In this document: piece after piece, positions 23,012 to 32,394 of the stretch | How positions within the stretch are numbered: position 1 is the first letter of the stretch | How the letters are laid out: each line of letters opens with the position of its first letter | DNA from: Lodderomyces elongisporus | Taxonomy: Eukaryota; Ascomycota; Pichiomycetes; Serinales; Debaryomycetaceae | Assembly (NCBI RefSeq): GCF_030384665.1 | Contig: NC_083673.1 | Location: forward strand, 1,807,501-1,871,500 | Length of the DNA stretch: 64,000 nt | Direction: 5' to 3' | Notes under the pieces: model-generated | What the model was told of the DNA's origin: nothing | Databases searched by the model: none | What the model saw: only the letters and a program-made list of their open reading frames with translations | Position numbers and translations under genes: made by a program

Positions 23012-25912
23012 TTAAACGACAAAAGCGGCTTCATCGTCACTCTCTAATCCTGCTAAAATCGAATCCACGTCGTGTGAAAGTAAATTCTTGCCCAACACAG
23101 AATCATTGGATACAGTATTTTCCATTGCTCTAGAGGAGATATTTGGTGTTCTCAAGTGATTATTCGACATTACTGATTTCAAATCGGCAACTCTTGGAGA
23201 ATTGACCTGCCTTGAACCAAACGTATAGATTGAACCATTGCAATCATCAAAAAAACTTGTTTCGTTGATGCTGCTCAAGTGAGATGTGGTGTAGTTGTTT
23301 CCATATGGGATACCTCTTTGTTGATAATGTTGGCTAAATTGTAAGATTTCAGAATGAATGGTTTGGATATCGCTTGCAGTGCCCAACCCGAGACCCGTAT
23401 AAAGTCCCCTTTCTGAATTTGATGACGCAGCATCAGACGACAACCCCGTATGATTGATGAAATTGGTTGGTACAAAATTCTCTGGCTCTTCACCATCAAC
23501 ATTCATATTACCATTGGAAAGTGGGTCAAGGAAGGTATGATTGGTGTTTTTGGAATCATTGTTGAATTGACTCATATGTGTGCTAACTTGCGATTTTTCA
23601 ATCTCGGTTAGCAAAGGCTTTTGAGGATGTAACCAAACAATAAGGAAATTATTTCCACAAGCAAACTCCTCAACATTCTCGCTCTTGATACGAAGCTTGA
23701 TATCGACACCATTTGCATCTTTAGGTAGCACTCTATTCGTCTTGTTGGAATCAAGCTCAAACGAGCCGGCATCCAAACCAAAAATCCAAAGCTTGTTTAA
23801 CTTCCTGTACTCTATTGCATCTAATGTATGTTTAAATAATTTAGAAGCTTTACAATATCCGGCCAAGTCATCTTCATACTGCTTATCAAGTGTTTTCAAG
23901 ATATGATACATCAATATATGTGCAATGGTATCCTTGTAAAGCTGCGATTGTGTAAACTCGTTGGTTCTGTTGAGTTTCAACACCCAGTGGTGGAAAAATG
24001 GGATAAAGTTACTAACAAAATTTAAACCCAAGATGCTCACCATATCCTTGAGGACCGTAACAATTAAAAGTACCAACTCGCTGTTTGGCGAATCATAAGT
24101 GTCAAAGAACTTATCTGTGTACATCAACAAGTGCGAAATAAAATTTTGTTGATGCGTGATATACTGGTTGATATCTGGCTCAGTAAAAGTCTTTCCCGCC
24201 AGTCCCGACTCATCGGCACTGAGAAATTCAGAGCTTGCGCTTGCATTCCCTGGATCCAATTTGGATTGTGTTCTCGTCACTTCATAAGCTGAACGAGAAT
24301 TACCTATTCCACCACTACTACCACTACCAGCGGCAGCTATGACCAATTCACTATTCAAGAATTCATCAAAAACTTGCAAGTATTTGGCTTGAATGCTGTG
24401 GATTTGTTGCACTGTCAAAACGGTACTTCTGCCATCCTCAAATTCGCTTTCGGGAGCCAACAAACCTAAACTTATATCCCAGTGCTCCAAGTTGACATGG
24501 TTTCGGCTGATTGAACTTGTCTTGTTCTTCAAAATCAAAAAGATTTTAGAGATATTGTCCAAAAACTGAACAATTAAGTTGTGAACTTTCTCACCCGAAG
24601 CACTTTGGTTGCCATCAACAAAGGAGCCATCGAGAACAAAGTCCACCTTAATTAGGATCTCTTGGATAGAGTCAGGTACTTGGTCATAATAATAAATGTG
24701 AGTAGCAACATTGCAAATACAATCTGAGTAGATATTGGTCAACCCGTCAATCTCAGAATTGCTCAAATCACTATGTTTCAAGATCAAATCAGTTTGCAAA
24801 TTCAACAATTGCTGAATAATGTCTGAGATGGAAAGACCAATCATACTGATTCCCGAAGAAAGCAAGCCCAACAAGTAGCGAGCGTATTGCAATTGCACTT
24901 GGTAGTTTGACTTGCTGAAACCCTCAACATTCATTCTGTTCAAAGTTGCCAACAAAGTTGAAGAGCTAACAAATCTCAATTGGATAGGTATCCAAGTCAC
25001 ACACAATTCTAACAAAACAATTCCCCAGTCCAAATTGATGTTAGCAGCATATACGTGCTGAACCACTGCTCGGGTAATTTCCGAGATTTGAGCAGTAGTG
25101 TTGTTATTGAAAAACTCCTTCAAAGCATTCATTGCCTCCTCGTTGACATCGGTCACTGTCAACGAGTCGTTGTCAAAGTCTTCATCTATTTGCTTGTTGA
25201 TTAGATTTTGCGATTTATGTGATTGAACTCTTGATAATCGTTTGGTGCCATCTGATGACTCAACATTCATGTTGGTCCTCAATCTTTGCATAAGGCTACT
25301 TATATTGTTGTGTTGCATAATCACTTGGATTAAATATGGAATAGATAAAGCTATGAATTTCTTGGACGAGTTATTGGTATATCCCAAGCAATTGGAGATG
25401 TGCTTGATGGCAAAAAGAGAAATCATTTGCCATTCGAGTTGGCTTTGTGAAGATTGAGAGTCTTTGCCAAAGGAAATCAATGTCAGCGAGACATCCGTGA
25501 AATCTTGAACAAACTCTTTGTCACCACTAAACAATGCCCCGTCTAGTTTCTCACACAAGACACCATAAGTTTTAACCACATTTTTGCAAACAGCAATATC
25601 TCTTGTATCTAGACATATTTTCAAAATGTTGCATGCCTGTCGGGCAAAAACATTTAGATTTTCACTACATTTGATAATAAGCTCCTTGAGAATTGCCAAT
25701 GTAACTTGCAAATTTCCAGTACGGTTTCTTGCAGCATCGTGTGCAGTTTTCTCCCTCAAAAACACACTAACCTTTTCTAATTTGACTCTACGCGTTGAGG
25801 CGTAGTACAACAAGTAACTCAATTCCGACGAATTTGGTTTCTTATCGGTGGCTTTACCGGCTGGATAACATTGAAGTATGAGCTTTTGGTGCTTATGATG
25901 AAAGATGTTCAT
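23012..25912 (-). CDS. EFR3: Plasma-membrane PI4-kinase anchor Efr3
   Basis: 966 residues. Efr3 is the peripheral membrane platform that, with Ypp1, holds the PI 4-kinase Stt4 at the plasma membrane. Evidence: the conserved N-terminal block (HKHQKLILQCYPAG, then SELSYLLYYASTRRVKLEKVS and NVFARQACNILK) with the basic first residues that mediate membrane contact, followed by a long helical-repeat body and a Ser/Asn-rich tail ending in an acidic VDSILAGLESDDE motif. It is longer than S. cerevisiae Efr3 (about 780). Its first Met directly precedes the conserved block, which supports the start. Divergent from CEF1. Confidence 0.93.
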   Translation of the reverse strand: MNIFHHKHQKLILQCYPAGKATDKKPNSSELSYLLYYASTRRVKLEKVSVFLREKTAHDAARNRTGNLQVTLAILKELIIKCSENLNVFARQACNILKICLDTRDIAVCKNVVKTYGVLCEKLDGALFSGDKEFVQDFTDVSLTLISFGKDSQSSQSQLEWQMISLFAIKHISNCLGYTNNSSKKFIALSIPYLIQVIMQHNNISSLMQRLRTNMNVESSDGTKRLSRVQSHKSQNLINKQIDEDFDNDSLTVTDVNEEAMNALKEFFNNNTTAQISEITRAVVQHVYAANINLDWGIVLLELCVTWIPIQLRFVSSSTLLATLNRMNVEGFSKSNYQVQLQYARYLLGLLSSGISMIGLSISDIIQQLLNLQTDLILKHSDLSNSEIDGLTNIYSDCICNVATHIYYYDQVPDSIQEILIKVDFVLDGSFVDGNQSASGEKVHNLIVQFLDNISKIFLILKNKTSSISRNHVNLEHWDISLGLLAPESEFEDGRSTVLTVQQIHSIQAKYLQVFDEFLNSELVIAAAGSGSSGGIGNSRSAYEVTRTQSKLDPGNASASSEFLSADESGLAGKTFTEPDINQYITHQQNFISHLLMYTDKFFDTYDSPNSELVLLIVTVLKDMVSILGLNFVSNFIPFFHHWVLKLNRTNEFTQSQLYKDTIAHILMYHILKTLDKQYEDDLAGYCKASKLFKHTLDAIEYRKLNKLWIFGLDAGSFELDSNKTNRVLPKDANGVDIKLRIKSENVEEFACGNNFLIVWLHPQKPLLTEIEKSQVSTHMSQFNNDSKNTNHTFLDPLSNGNMNVDGEEPENFVPTNFINHTGLSSDAASSNSERGLYTGLGLGTASDIQTIHSEILQFSQHYQQRGIPYGNNYTTSHLSSINETSFFDDCNGSIYTFGSRQVNSPRVADLKSVMSNNHLRTPNISSRAMENTVSNDSVLGKNLLSHDVDSILAGLESDDEAAFVV

Positions 25913-26514
25913 TTTGCAAGAAGTATTATTTCTGACCTTGCTCCTGCTATTTGATGTTTGAGGTTTGGTATTTGTAACCTGCGGTCTGTGTTCTATCGTT
26001 TGCTAGTTATTCTTTTGAAGAAAAAACTATATTAAAAAAAAAAAAAAGAATAATTTGAAATAGTTAAAAGAAAATGAAACGAAATTTCAGCAAACTATAC
26101 TAGAAACCTTGTCTTAAAAGTGCTGTAAATGCCAACAAAGTCGTGATGTGATTTTCTCTCGTAACCTTTGATAGTTTCTTTGAAAGTTATAACACACGAA
26201 TTAAATCTACCGCGACCAAATGTGTGACAAAATTGGAAACCCGTGGGATGTGAAAAAAATAGAATCTCTGTTGAAAGTTTTCGATTTCCTCAACAATAAT
26301 CTTTCTCTGGATGTATAATGAAGAAAGAGAAAGAAAAAAATAAGGACAGAAGAATAAAAAGGAAATAGGAATTCAAATCCAAAAAAAAAAAAAAATTCTA
26401 ATCAATAAGAAAAAAGCACTAAGGTATCCATATATATACACACATTATATGCAATGAAATGGTTTGTGAATGTCCCCTGGAAATACATGATATAACGCAA
26501 ACGACAATTTAATC

Positions 26515-26549
<35 letters not shown>

Positions 26550-26923
26550 TAATAATTAATAATTAATTTAAAAGAAGGTGGGGTTAGATGATGGAGTTAA
26601 GGAAGACTGTTGGTAGCGCAATTGGTTTTTTTTGATCAGCATCTGAAAATATAAACTTCTTATCCTAATATGGTTAAAAGTAATATCCAGTATACCAGGA
26701 GTTAAAGAAAAGTTTCAAGGTTGGATGATATAAACTATTGCAATCTCAACATATTCACAGACAAGTATAATCAATAACTAGTCAGCCGCACATTGAATTT
26801 TGTTTCTTTGTTTCTTTGTTTTTGTTTTTTGTTTTTCGTTTTTCGTTTTTCGTTTTTCGTTTTTCGTTTTTTTTACAAAAACAAGAGCATCTGCAAATAT
26901 AATCACTGTATAGTATCATCGTC
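25913..26923. other. Divergent promoter region, EFR3 and CEF1
   Basis: 1.0 kb without a supported gene. It has poly-A runs (26032-26047, 26381-26395), a TTA microsatellite running into AT-rich repeats (26519-26570), and the heptamer array at 26831-26865 close to CEF1. A weak tRNA A-box-like string near 26611 has no matching B box. Confidence 0.6.
26831..26865. repeat. Heptamer array GTTTTTC, five units
   Basis: Five exact GTTTTTC units ending 58 bases before the CEF1 start codon, preceded by TTTG/TTTC variants. It belongs to the A5N2 heptamer family seen elsewhere in the window. Confidence 0.92.
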
Positions 26924-28864
26924 ATGGCTTCTTATGTTAGGGGCGGCGCATGGTCCAATATTGAAGATGAGATTTTGAAAGCTGCAGTACAAAAATATGG
27001 TACAAACCAATGGGCACGAGTCTCTTCGCTTTTGCCGAGAAAGACAGATTTACAAGCAAAAGCTCGTTGGAATGAATGGCTAGATCCAACTATTAATAAG
27101 TCCGCGTGGACTGCGTTGGAAGACAAAAAGTTGATTGACCTCACGAAGCTACTACCAAATCAATGGAGAACTATTGCTTCAAGTTTGGGAAGAACAGCAA
27201 CACAATGCATCGAAAGATACCAAAAACTTATTGAGGAGGCTGCTGGTTTGCCTTCAAATGATTTACGGCTATCAGGTCCCGGTATCGAGACATTACCTGC
27301 AACAGGTCAACAATTACTGGCTGACGTATTACTTGGTGCAGATAATGGTGGTGACGGCAGTAAAGTGAATGCTAATGATCCCAACTTTGTTGCAGAAGCT
27401 CAACCTGCTCGACCAGATGAAGAGGATTTGGAAGATGACGAGCGGGAAATGTTGGCAGAAGCTAAAGCAAGATTGGCAAATACTCAGGGTAAAAAAGCCA
27501 AGAGAAAAGCGAGGGAAAGGATGTTGGAAGAAAGCAAAAGAATTGCATTGTTACAGAAAAGGAGAGATATGAAAGCCGCTGGTCTTAGCATCAGCTTAAA
27601 GTCGAAAAACAAAAGAGCCAAGAAGGATGTTGATTATGTTAATAGTATCCCATTTGAGGTTGTTCCAGCTCAAGGCCCATATGATGTCAGTGAAGAGATG
27701 CACGATAATATAACTGAAGCTAATCAGTTCAAATCACAAGTTGCTAGGCGAGGGATCAGTTTGAAGGAGGTGGATGACAAAATCAAGACTCAGCAACATC
27801 AAAAAAAGGAGTTTGAATTAAATCAAAACAAAAAAAAACGTGAATTGAAAGCAGAGGAGTCAAAAGGAGATAATACTGAGCCCATCCAGTTTAAGAAAAG
27901 AAAAACTGATGGCGAGCTTACAGAATCATACATACAGGAATCCACAGGAGAACGCACCGAAGCTTTAATGCACCCAAAAGCTTTGAAACCTAATAAAAAA
28001 CTTTTACCGTTACTCAAAGGTTTGTTTTCCAGAATTCCAAAAGCACTACATGAGAAGGGAGTGCCGAAATTCAAATTTGCTGATGAAGAAGAGGGTGCTA
28101 ATACTGATAATGCAGGTGAGATAACAAACGGAAGCCACGCGGAGTCTTTGAGTAACTCGGGGCGCCGTGGTCTTCAAGAACAGAGGGAGAAGCATCGACC
28201 TACTCAAGTTGCAATGCAAAAACTTCCGATACCAACACCCTCGTCTGCAAGTCACATTGATAATGTTAAGGATAATGTCAAGGATAGTGAAGAGCATGTG
28301 GATTCAGATTTGGTGACTTTGATTCATGCAGAAATGGAGAAATTAATCAGTTATGATTATGAAAACTCGAAAAAAGACAACCGTGTTTGGCAAATAGGTT
28401 CCTCATTGAATGATAATTATGATTCAAATGGCAAAAAATTGAAGAAGAGAATAGACGTAGAAAGAGAAGGAGATGATGACAATATATACAATCAAATATA
28501 TATGGAAATAGAAGAGGAGTTGGTAAAGATGAAAAAAGAACCTCATAATATCACCTATGAGTTACCAAAAAGCTTTGCAATTGCGAAATTGGTAATATCT
28601 AAAGTGCGGCAATTAGATCAAGCCAATGAAGAAATGCAAACCATGTTAGCAACGAGTAGTCAAGATTTCGAAAGGAGGAGAAAGATACTTTTGAAGGAAA
28701 TATCACGTAATCAAATGGTATTAATGGAAAACAGTATCGCGCTCCATGTGGCTAAAGCGAGGTCTAAAGACGAAAAGGTTCAAAATAGTGAGTTACAAGT
28801 TGCCTTGGAAGGGGAAACTGAGCGATTATATGAGAGGCTTAACGTAAAACAATCAAAAGATTGA
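26924..28864 (+). CDS. CEF1: Splicing factor Cef1 (Cdc5), NineTeen Complex
   Basis: 646 residues. Cef1/Cdc5 is a core subunit of the Prp19-associated complex needed to activate the spliceosome. Two N-terminal Myb repeats are plain: [16 protein letters not shown] through RWNEWLDP (about 7-55) and [14 protein letters not shown] through CIERYQKL (about 59-103). They are followed by the family's [38 protein letters not shown] segment (about 166-205), a charged helical middle and a C-terminal region with coiled-coil character. The length is close to that of S. cerevisiae Cef1 (590). The ATG immediately precedes the first Myb repeat, which fixes the start. Confidence 0.97.
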   Translation: MASYVRGGAWSNIEDEILKAAVQKYGTNQWARVSSLLPRKTDLQAKARWNEWLDPTINKSAWTALEDKKLIDLTKLLPNQWRTIASSLGRTATQCIERYQKLIEEAAGLPSNDLRLSGPGIETLPATGQQLLADVLLGADNGGDGSKVNANDPNFVAEAQPARPDEEDLEDDEREMLAEAKARLANTQGKKAKRKARERMLEESKRIALLQKRRDMKAAGLSISLKSKNKRAKKDVDYVNSIPFEVVPAQGPYDVSEEMHDNITEANQFKSQVARRGISLKEVDDKIKTQQHQKKEFELNQNKKKRELKAEESKGDNTEPIQFKKRKTDGELTESYIQESTGERTEALMHPKALKPNKKLLPLLKGLFSRIPKALHEKGVPKFKFADEEEGANTDNAGEITNGSHAESLSNSGRRGLQEQREKHRPTQVAMQKLPIPTPSSASHIDNVKDNVKDSEEHVDSDLVTLIHAEMEKLISYDYENSKKDNRVWQIGSSLNDNYDSNGKKLKKRIDVEREGDDDNIYNQIYMEIEEELVKMKKEPHNITYELPKSFAIAKLVISKVRQLDQANEEMQTMLATSSQDFERRRKILLKEISRNQMVLMENSIALHVAKARSKDEKVQNSELQVALEGETERLYERLNVKQSKD

Positions 28865-28932
28865 TTGATGCAAGGTTAATGAATTAACGACAAGTAAAAA
28901 CATGAAGATATTTATTGTACTCATATGTATGT

Positions 28933-28973
<41 letters not shown>

Positions 28974-29275
28974 AACTCGATTACTATCTAAATTTTATTT
29001 CCTTAGGTATGTAATGATTGTATTAAATGTAATAAAGAAAATTAAAATTGGAACAACAACACAAAATGTCGGGCTCTTTAATAATTTCGCAGTGGGGAGA
29101 GCGCAAAAGTATTAGTAGGGCAGGTGAAACAAAACACAATTTCGCAACTATAACTATTATTATTACCCATATTATCAGCCTCCTGCTTATCTTCTATAAA
29201 TTGCAATTTGCAAGCACCCCTTTCTTTAGCCATTACATCCACCTCAACTTCCACACCCTTTCTTCCAATTAGGTC
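28865..29275. other. Intergenic, CEF1 to RIM20-type gene
   Basis: 411 bases. A TA microsatellite lies at about 28937-28968, then AT-rich sequence serving as the downstream promoter. Nothing else recognised. Confidence 0.6.
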
Positions 29276-31771
29276 ATGGCTACAAATAACCTTCTAAATG
29301 TTCCATTGAGGCATACTTCCCTGATAGATTTGGGTCAAGAGCTCAGTTTAGCCATTACCGAAAAGTTTTTTCAACCACCATCACTCTTTGATAAAGACCT
29401 TAATTATTTAACAACCCTCCGTAATGAGATTCAAACGATAAGCAATAGCAAAGGAGCTGAGTTGCATTCTTCTTCTTCTTCTTCTTCTTCCTCATCATCA
29501 TCATCATCATCATCATTGACACAATTAGAGTCTCATTTGAATAAACTATTTACATACTTTGCTTCGCTTGAGTCTATTAGCAAAAAATTCCCTCAAGACT
29601 CCGTACTATTTTCTTGGACCCCTACAATTTACAAACAAAACTCTACTCCAATAAATGTTGCTCTGTTCAAGTTTGAGCAACTCAATGTCATTTTTCAAAT
29701 AGCATGTGTTTACTCTATAATGGGATGGGCCCAATCACGCCACTCAGATGAAGGGTTGAAGAAATCGTGCCAGTATTTCCAGCATGCAGCAGGTGCCTTT
29801 AACTTTCTTAACGAGCAAGTCCAACGTGTTACAGCCATGAATTTAAAGGATCGTCCTTTTGAGCCACAAGAAGATTGGGATAACAATACGATCCTGTGTT
29901 TGGTATATCTTATGCTTGCTCAGGCGCAAGAGGCTATTTGGCAAAAGGCTATTCATGGAGAGACGACTAAGGACTCGATCATTGCAAGATTAGCTGTTCA
30001 GACTTCAGAACTTTATGCAGACGCGTTAAACTATTCGCAAACGTCAAGATACATCAACTTGGAATGGCAAAATCATATAACTGTTAAAAAGTACCACTTT
30101 CTAGCCGCTGCCCATTTGCGAACTAGTAATGTGGCGCTTGACAATTTTCAATATGGAGAGCAGGTGGCACATTTGAGAGTAGCTCAAGACGCAGTGAAAG
30201 TTGCTGTGAAGCACAAAAAATATGTAAACAGTTTTGTTATTGAAGATCTCACGGGGTTGCAAGAAATAGTTGATGCAAAACTACGTGTGGCTGAAAAGGA
30301 TAACGATTTGATTTATTTAAAGATTGTTCCACCTGAAAACGAATTGAAACATATTGCAGGTGCATTGATGGTGAAACCAATTAGTCCATCGGAAAAGTTT
30401 CAACTCGGAAAGACACAAGCGCCAGTATTGTTTGATGAGTTATTACCGTATGTAATCATACATTATGCACAAGCTTTGAGAGAAAGGCAGGATGATTATG
30501 TACGAGGAAAAATATTTGAGCCTATACAAGGGTTAAATCACATGATGACCAAATTTTTGAATGAAAAAAATCTTCCTGCAAGCATTGATGCGTTAGAACA
30601 ACCTGAAAATATTCCAGACTCTATAGTGCATCATTCTAGAGATATAATGGATCATGGAGGCGTTAACTCTATTGAGAACGAGCTTCTCAATTTAAGCGGC
30701 TTAAGAAAAGAATGTTTGCACCTTATTCAAGAATGTCAATTGCGAGTCGATATGGATAGGCAAGAAGACCTGTTGTTGAGACAAGGACACGAAAAGGAAC
30801 AGGAACAGGAACAGGAACAGGAACAGGAACAAAAACCCGGCGACTTATCCCATTATCAAAGACAAACCACAGATGTAGCTGCTCGTGTACTTATTGAAAA
30901 AATTCACAAAATGAGAGAGTACCTTGATCTAGCTGTTCACGGCGATATACAAGTGGAACAAAAATTCAATAGTATTAAGGACACTTTGGCGGTACTTATG
31001 GGTGGATATGCGTCGCTTCACAAATTTATACCAAACTCAAACTATGTTAAATTGGACAAGAATGTTGCTAATGTGGTGGCGGAGCTTAGAACTGCATTGA
31101 ATGACTGGGACTCTATTGAGTCGAGCCGATCCCAGTTTCTACAGGATGTTGAAATTAAAAACAGAGATAACAACATTTTGCCCAAACTTATTCAAGAATA
31201 CAAGCAACGCAAGGAAGATGCTTTATATGACAATCAGGGACAATTTCAAACGAATGCTTTCGAACTTGTTTACGAATCCCACTTTAAAATGCTTGACCTG
31301 GATATTTCGTATATTCAGCAGACCAAATTAGAACAACAACAACTTGAATCAAGGATTGATACTATCAATACTCAATTTATTCAACTTTATACCTCTACTG
31401 TCAACTCCACTCAGCAGAAAAGACAAATGGCAATGCAACAGTTGGACTCGGCATATGTAATGTACACTGAAATCAAGGTCAACTTAAATGAAGGCTTGAA
31501 ATTCTACCATGATTTTATCACAAGAGGAAATAACGTGCTTCGTGATGCTGAAGAATATTTAAGAAATCGGAGAATGGAAAGTAGAGAGTTGGAGATGGAG
31601 ATGAAATTGAAGATGACTAAAAAACGTCAACAAGTAGGAAATAATAATTTACAAATCCCAGTAAGGGGCCAAAGTGACACTGCGACTAGCCGAGAGCAAC
31701 CAAAGTTAGTTTCTCCTAGAGGACAAAAGTCCAATGTTTGGGATCCAAACTCTGGTATCAAGTTTGGATAA
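29276..31771 (+). CDS. RIM20: Bro1-domain protein, probable Rim20 (PalA)
   Basis: 831 residues. An N-terminal Bro1 domain (about 1-390; LLNVPLRHTSLIDLG, then KYHFLAAAHLRTSNVAL) precedes a coiled V-shaped domain containing LPASIDALEQPENIPDSIV and long helices. In fungi two such proteins exist: Bro1 (ESCRT/Doa4, Pro-rich tail) and Rim20 (scaffold for processing of Rim101 in ambient-pH signalling). The absence of a Pro-rich tail and the C-terminal WDPNSGIKFG ending favour Rim20. Two repeats interrupt it: a Ser run (nt 29467-29514) in the Bro1 domain and a Glu-Gln run (nt 30797-30831). Family firm, paralogue choice moderately sure. Confidence 0.8.
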   Translation: MATNNLLNVPLRHTSLIDLGQELSLAITEKFFQPPSLFDKDLNYLTTLRNEIQTISNSKGAELHSSSSSSSSSSSSSSSSLTQLESHLNKLFTYFASLESISKKFPQDSVLFSWTPTIYKQNSTPINVALFKFEQLNVIFQIACVYSIMGWAQSRHSDEGLKKSCQYFQHAAGAFNFLNEQVQRVTAMNLKDRPFEPQEDWDNNTILCLVYLMLAQAQEAIWQKAIHGETTKDSIIARLAVQTSELYADALNYSQTSRYINLEWQNHITVKKYHFLAAAHLRTSNVALDNFQYGEQVAHLRVAQDAVKVAVKHKKYVNSFVIEDLTGLQEIVDAKLRVAEKDNDLIYLKIVPPENELKHIAGALMVKPISPSEKFQLGKTQAPVLFDELLPYVIIHYAQALRERQDDYVRGKIFEPIQGLNHMMTKFLNEKNLPASIDALEQPENIPDSIVHHSRDIMDHGGVNSIENELLNLSGLRKECLHLIQECQLRVDMDRQEDLLLRQGHEKEQEQEQEQEQEQKPGDLSHYQRQTTDVAARVLIEKIHKMREYLDLAVHGDIQVEQKFNSIKDTLAVLMGGYASLHKFIPNSNYVKLDKNVANVVAELRTALNDWDSIESSRSQFLQDVEIKNRDNNILPKLIQEYKQRKEDALYDNQGQFQTNAFELVYESHFKMLDLDISYIQQTKLEQQQLESRIDTINTQFIQLYTSTVNSTQQKRQMAMQQLDSAYVMYTEIKVNLNEGLKFYHDFITRGNNVLRDAEEYLRNRRMESRELEMEMKLKMTKKRQQVGNNNLQIPVRGQSDTATSREQPKLVSPRGQKSNVWDPNSGIKFG

Positions 31772-32394
31772 ATTAGTATATACTTTTCAATTCAAGTCTT
31801 TTATCTACATTCCCTTTCATTTATTTCAATATATATATATATTTCTGATTTTATTTTGTTCCTTACTTCCATTTCTAATTTCAATCTTTACTTCAATTTA
31901 CATTTTTACTTTTATCACTAATCATTGTTTCCACTTTCACTTCTATTTTGTATTGTTTTTTTTTTCTTCTTCGTCTTTAATCCTTGGTCCCCAGTTCCTT
32001 CACGCTATAAATGAATAGATGATCACCAAAAAAAATCAAAAAAAAAATAAGAAAATAAGAGATTAAAAATTCAAAAACAAAACCTTCTTTAGTACAAAAT
32101 GAATTACTTTTCAAAGAATTTGGAATCTTGAGGGTAGTTTCTTGAGTATATTTCAATCGAATTGAGGTTTAAAATTGAAGCACCGTTTGTAAAGATAATA
32201 TAGAATAGCTGCAAAAATATAACTGAAATAAAAAACAGGGGGGGAGAAAAACAAAAAAAAAAGACGAGCCATCTGGGTGACAGTCGCGTTGCAAACTTTC
32301 CGAAATTTTGGTATAACCATTCTCATCAATTTCGTTATCTGTTTCAACTCTTGTATTGATAACAAAAAGGAGAAGCGAACAAAAACAAAGGGTA
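31772..32394. other. Intergenic before the Zn2Cys6 gene
   Basis: 623 bases, T-rich on the left (ATTTC/CTTTT repeats 31790-31970) and A-rich on the right, with a TA run at 31831-31842. No gene recognised. Confidence 0.6.

Noticed and set aside
26600..26640. Possible tRNA (A-box-like TAGCGCAATTGG)
   Set aside because: No B box (GGTTCRANYCC) or cloverleaf follows within range.
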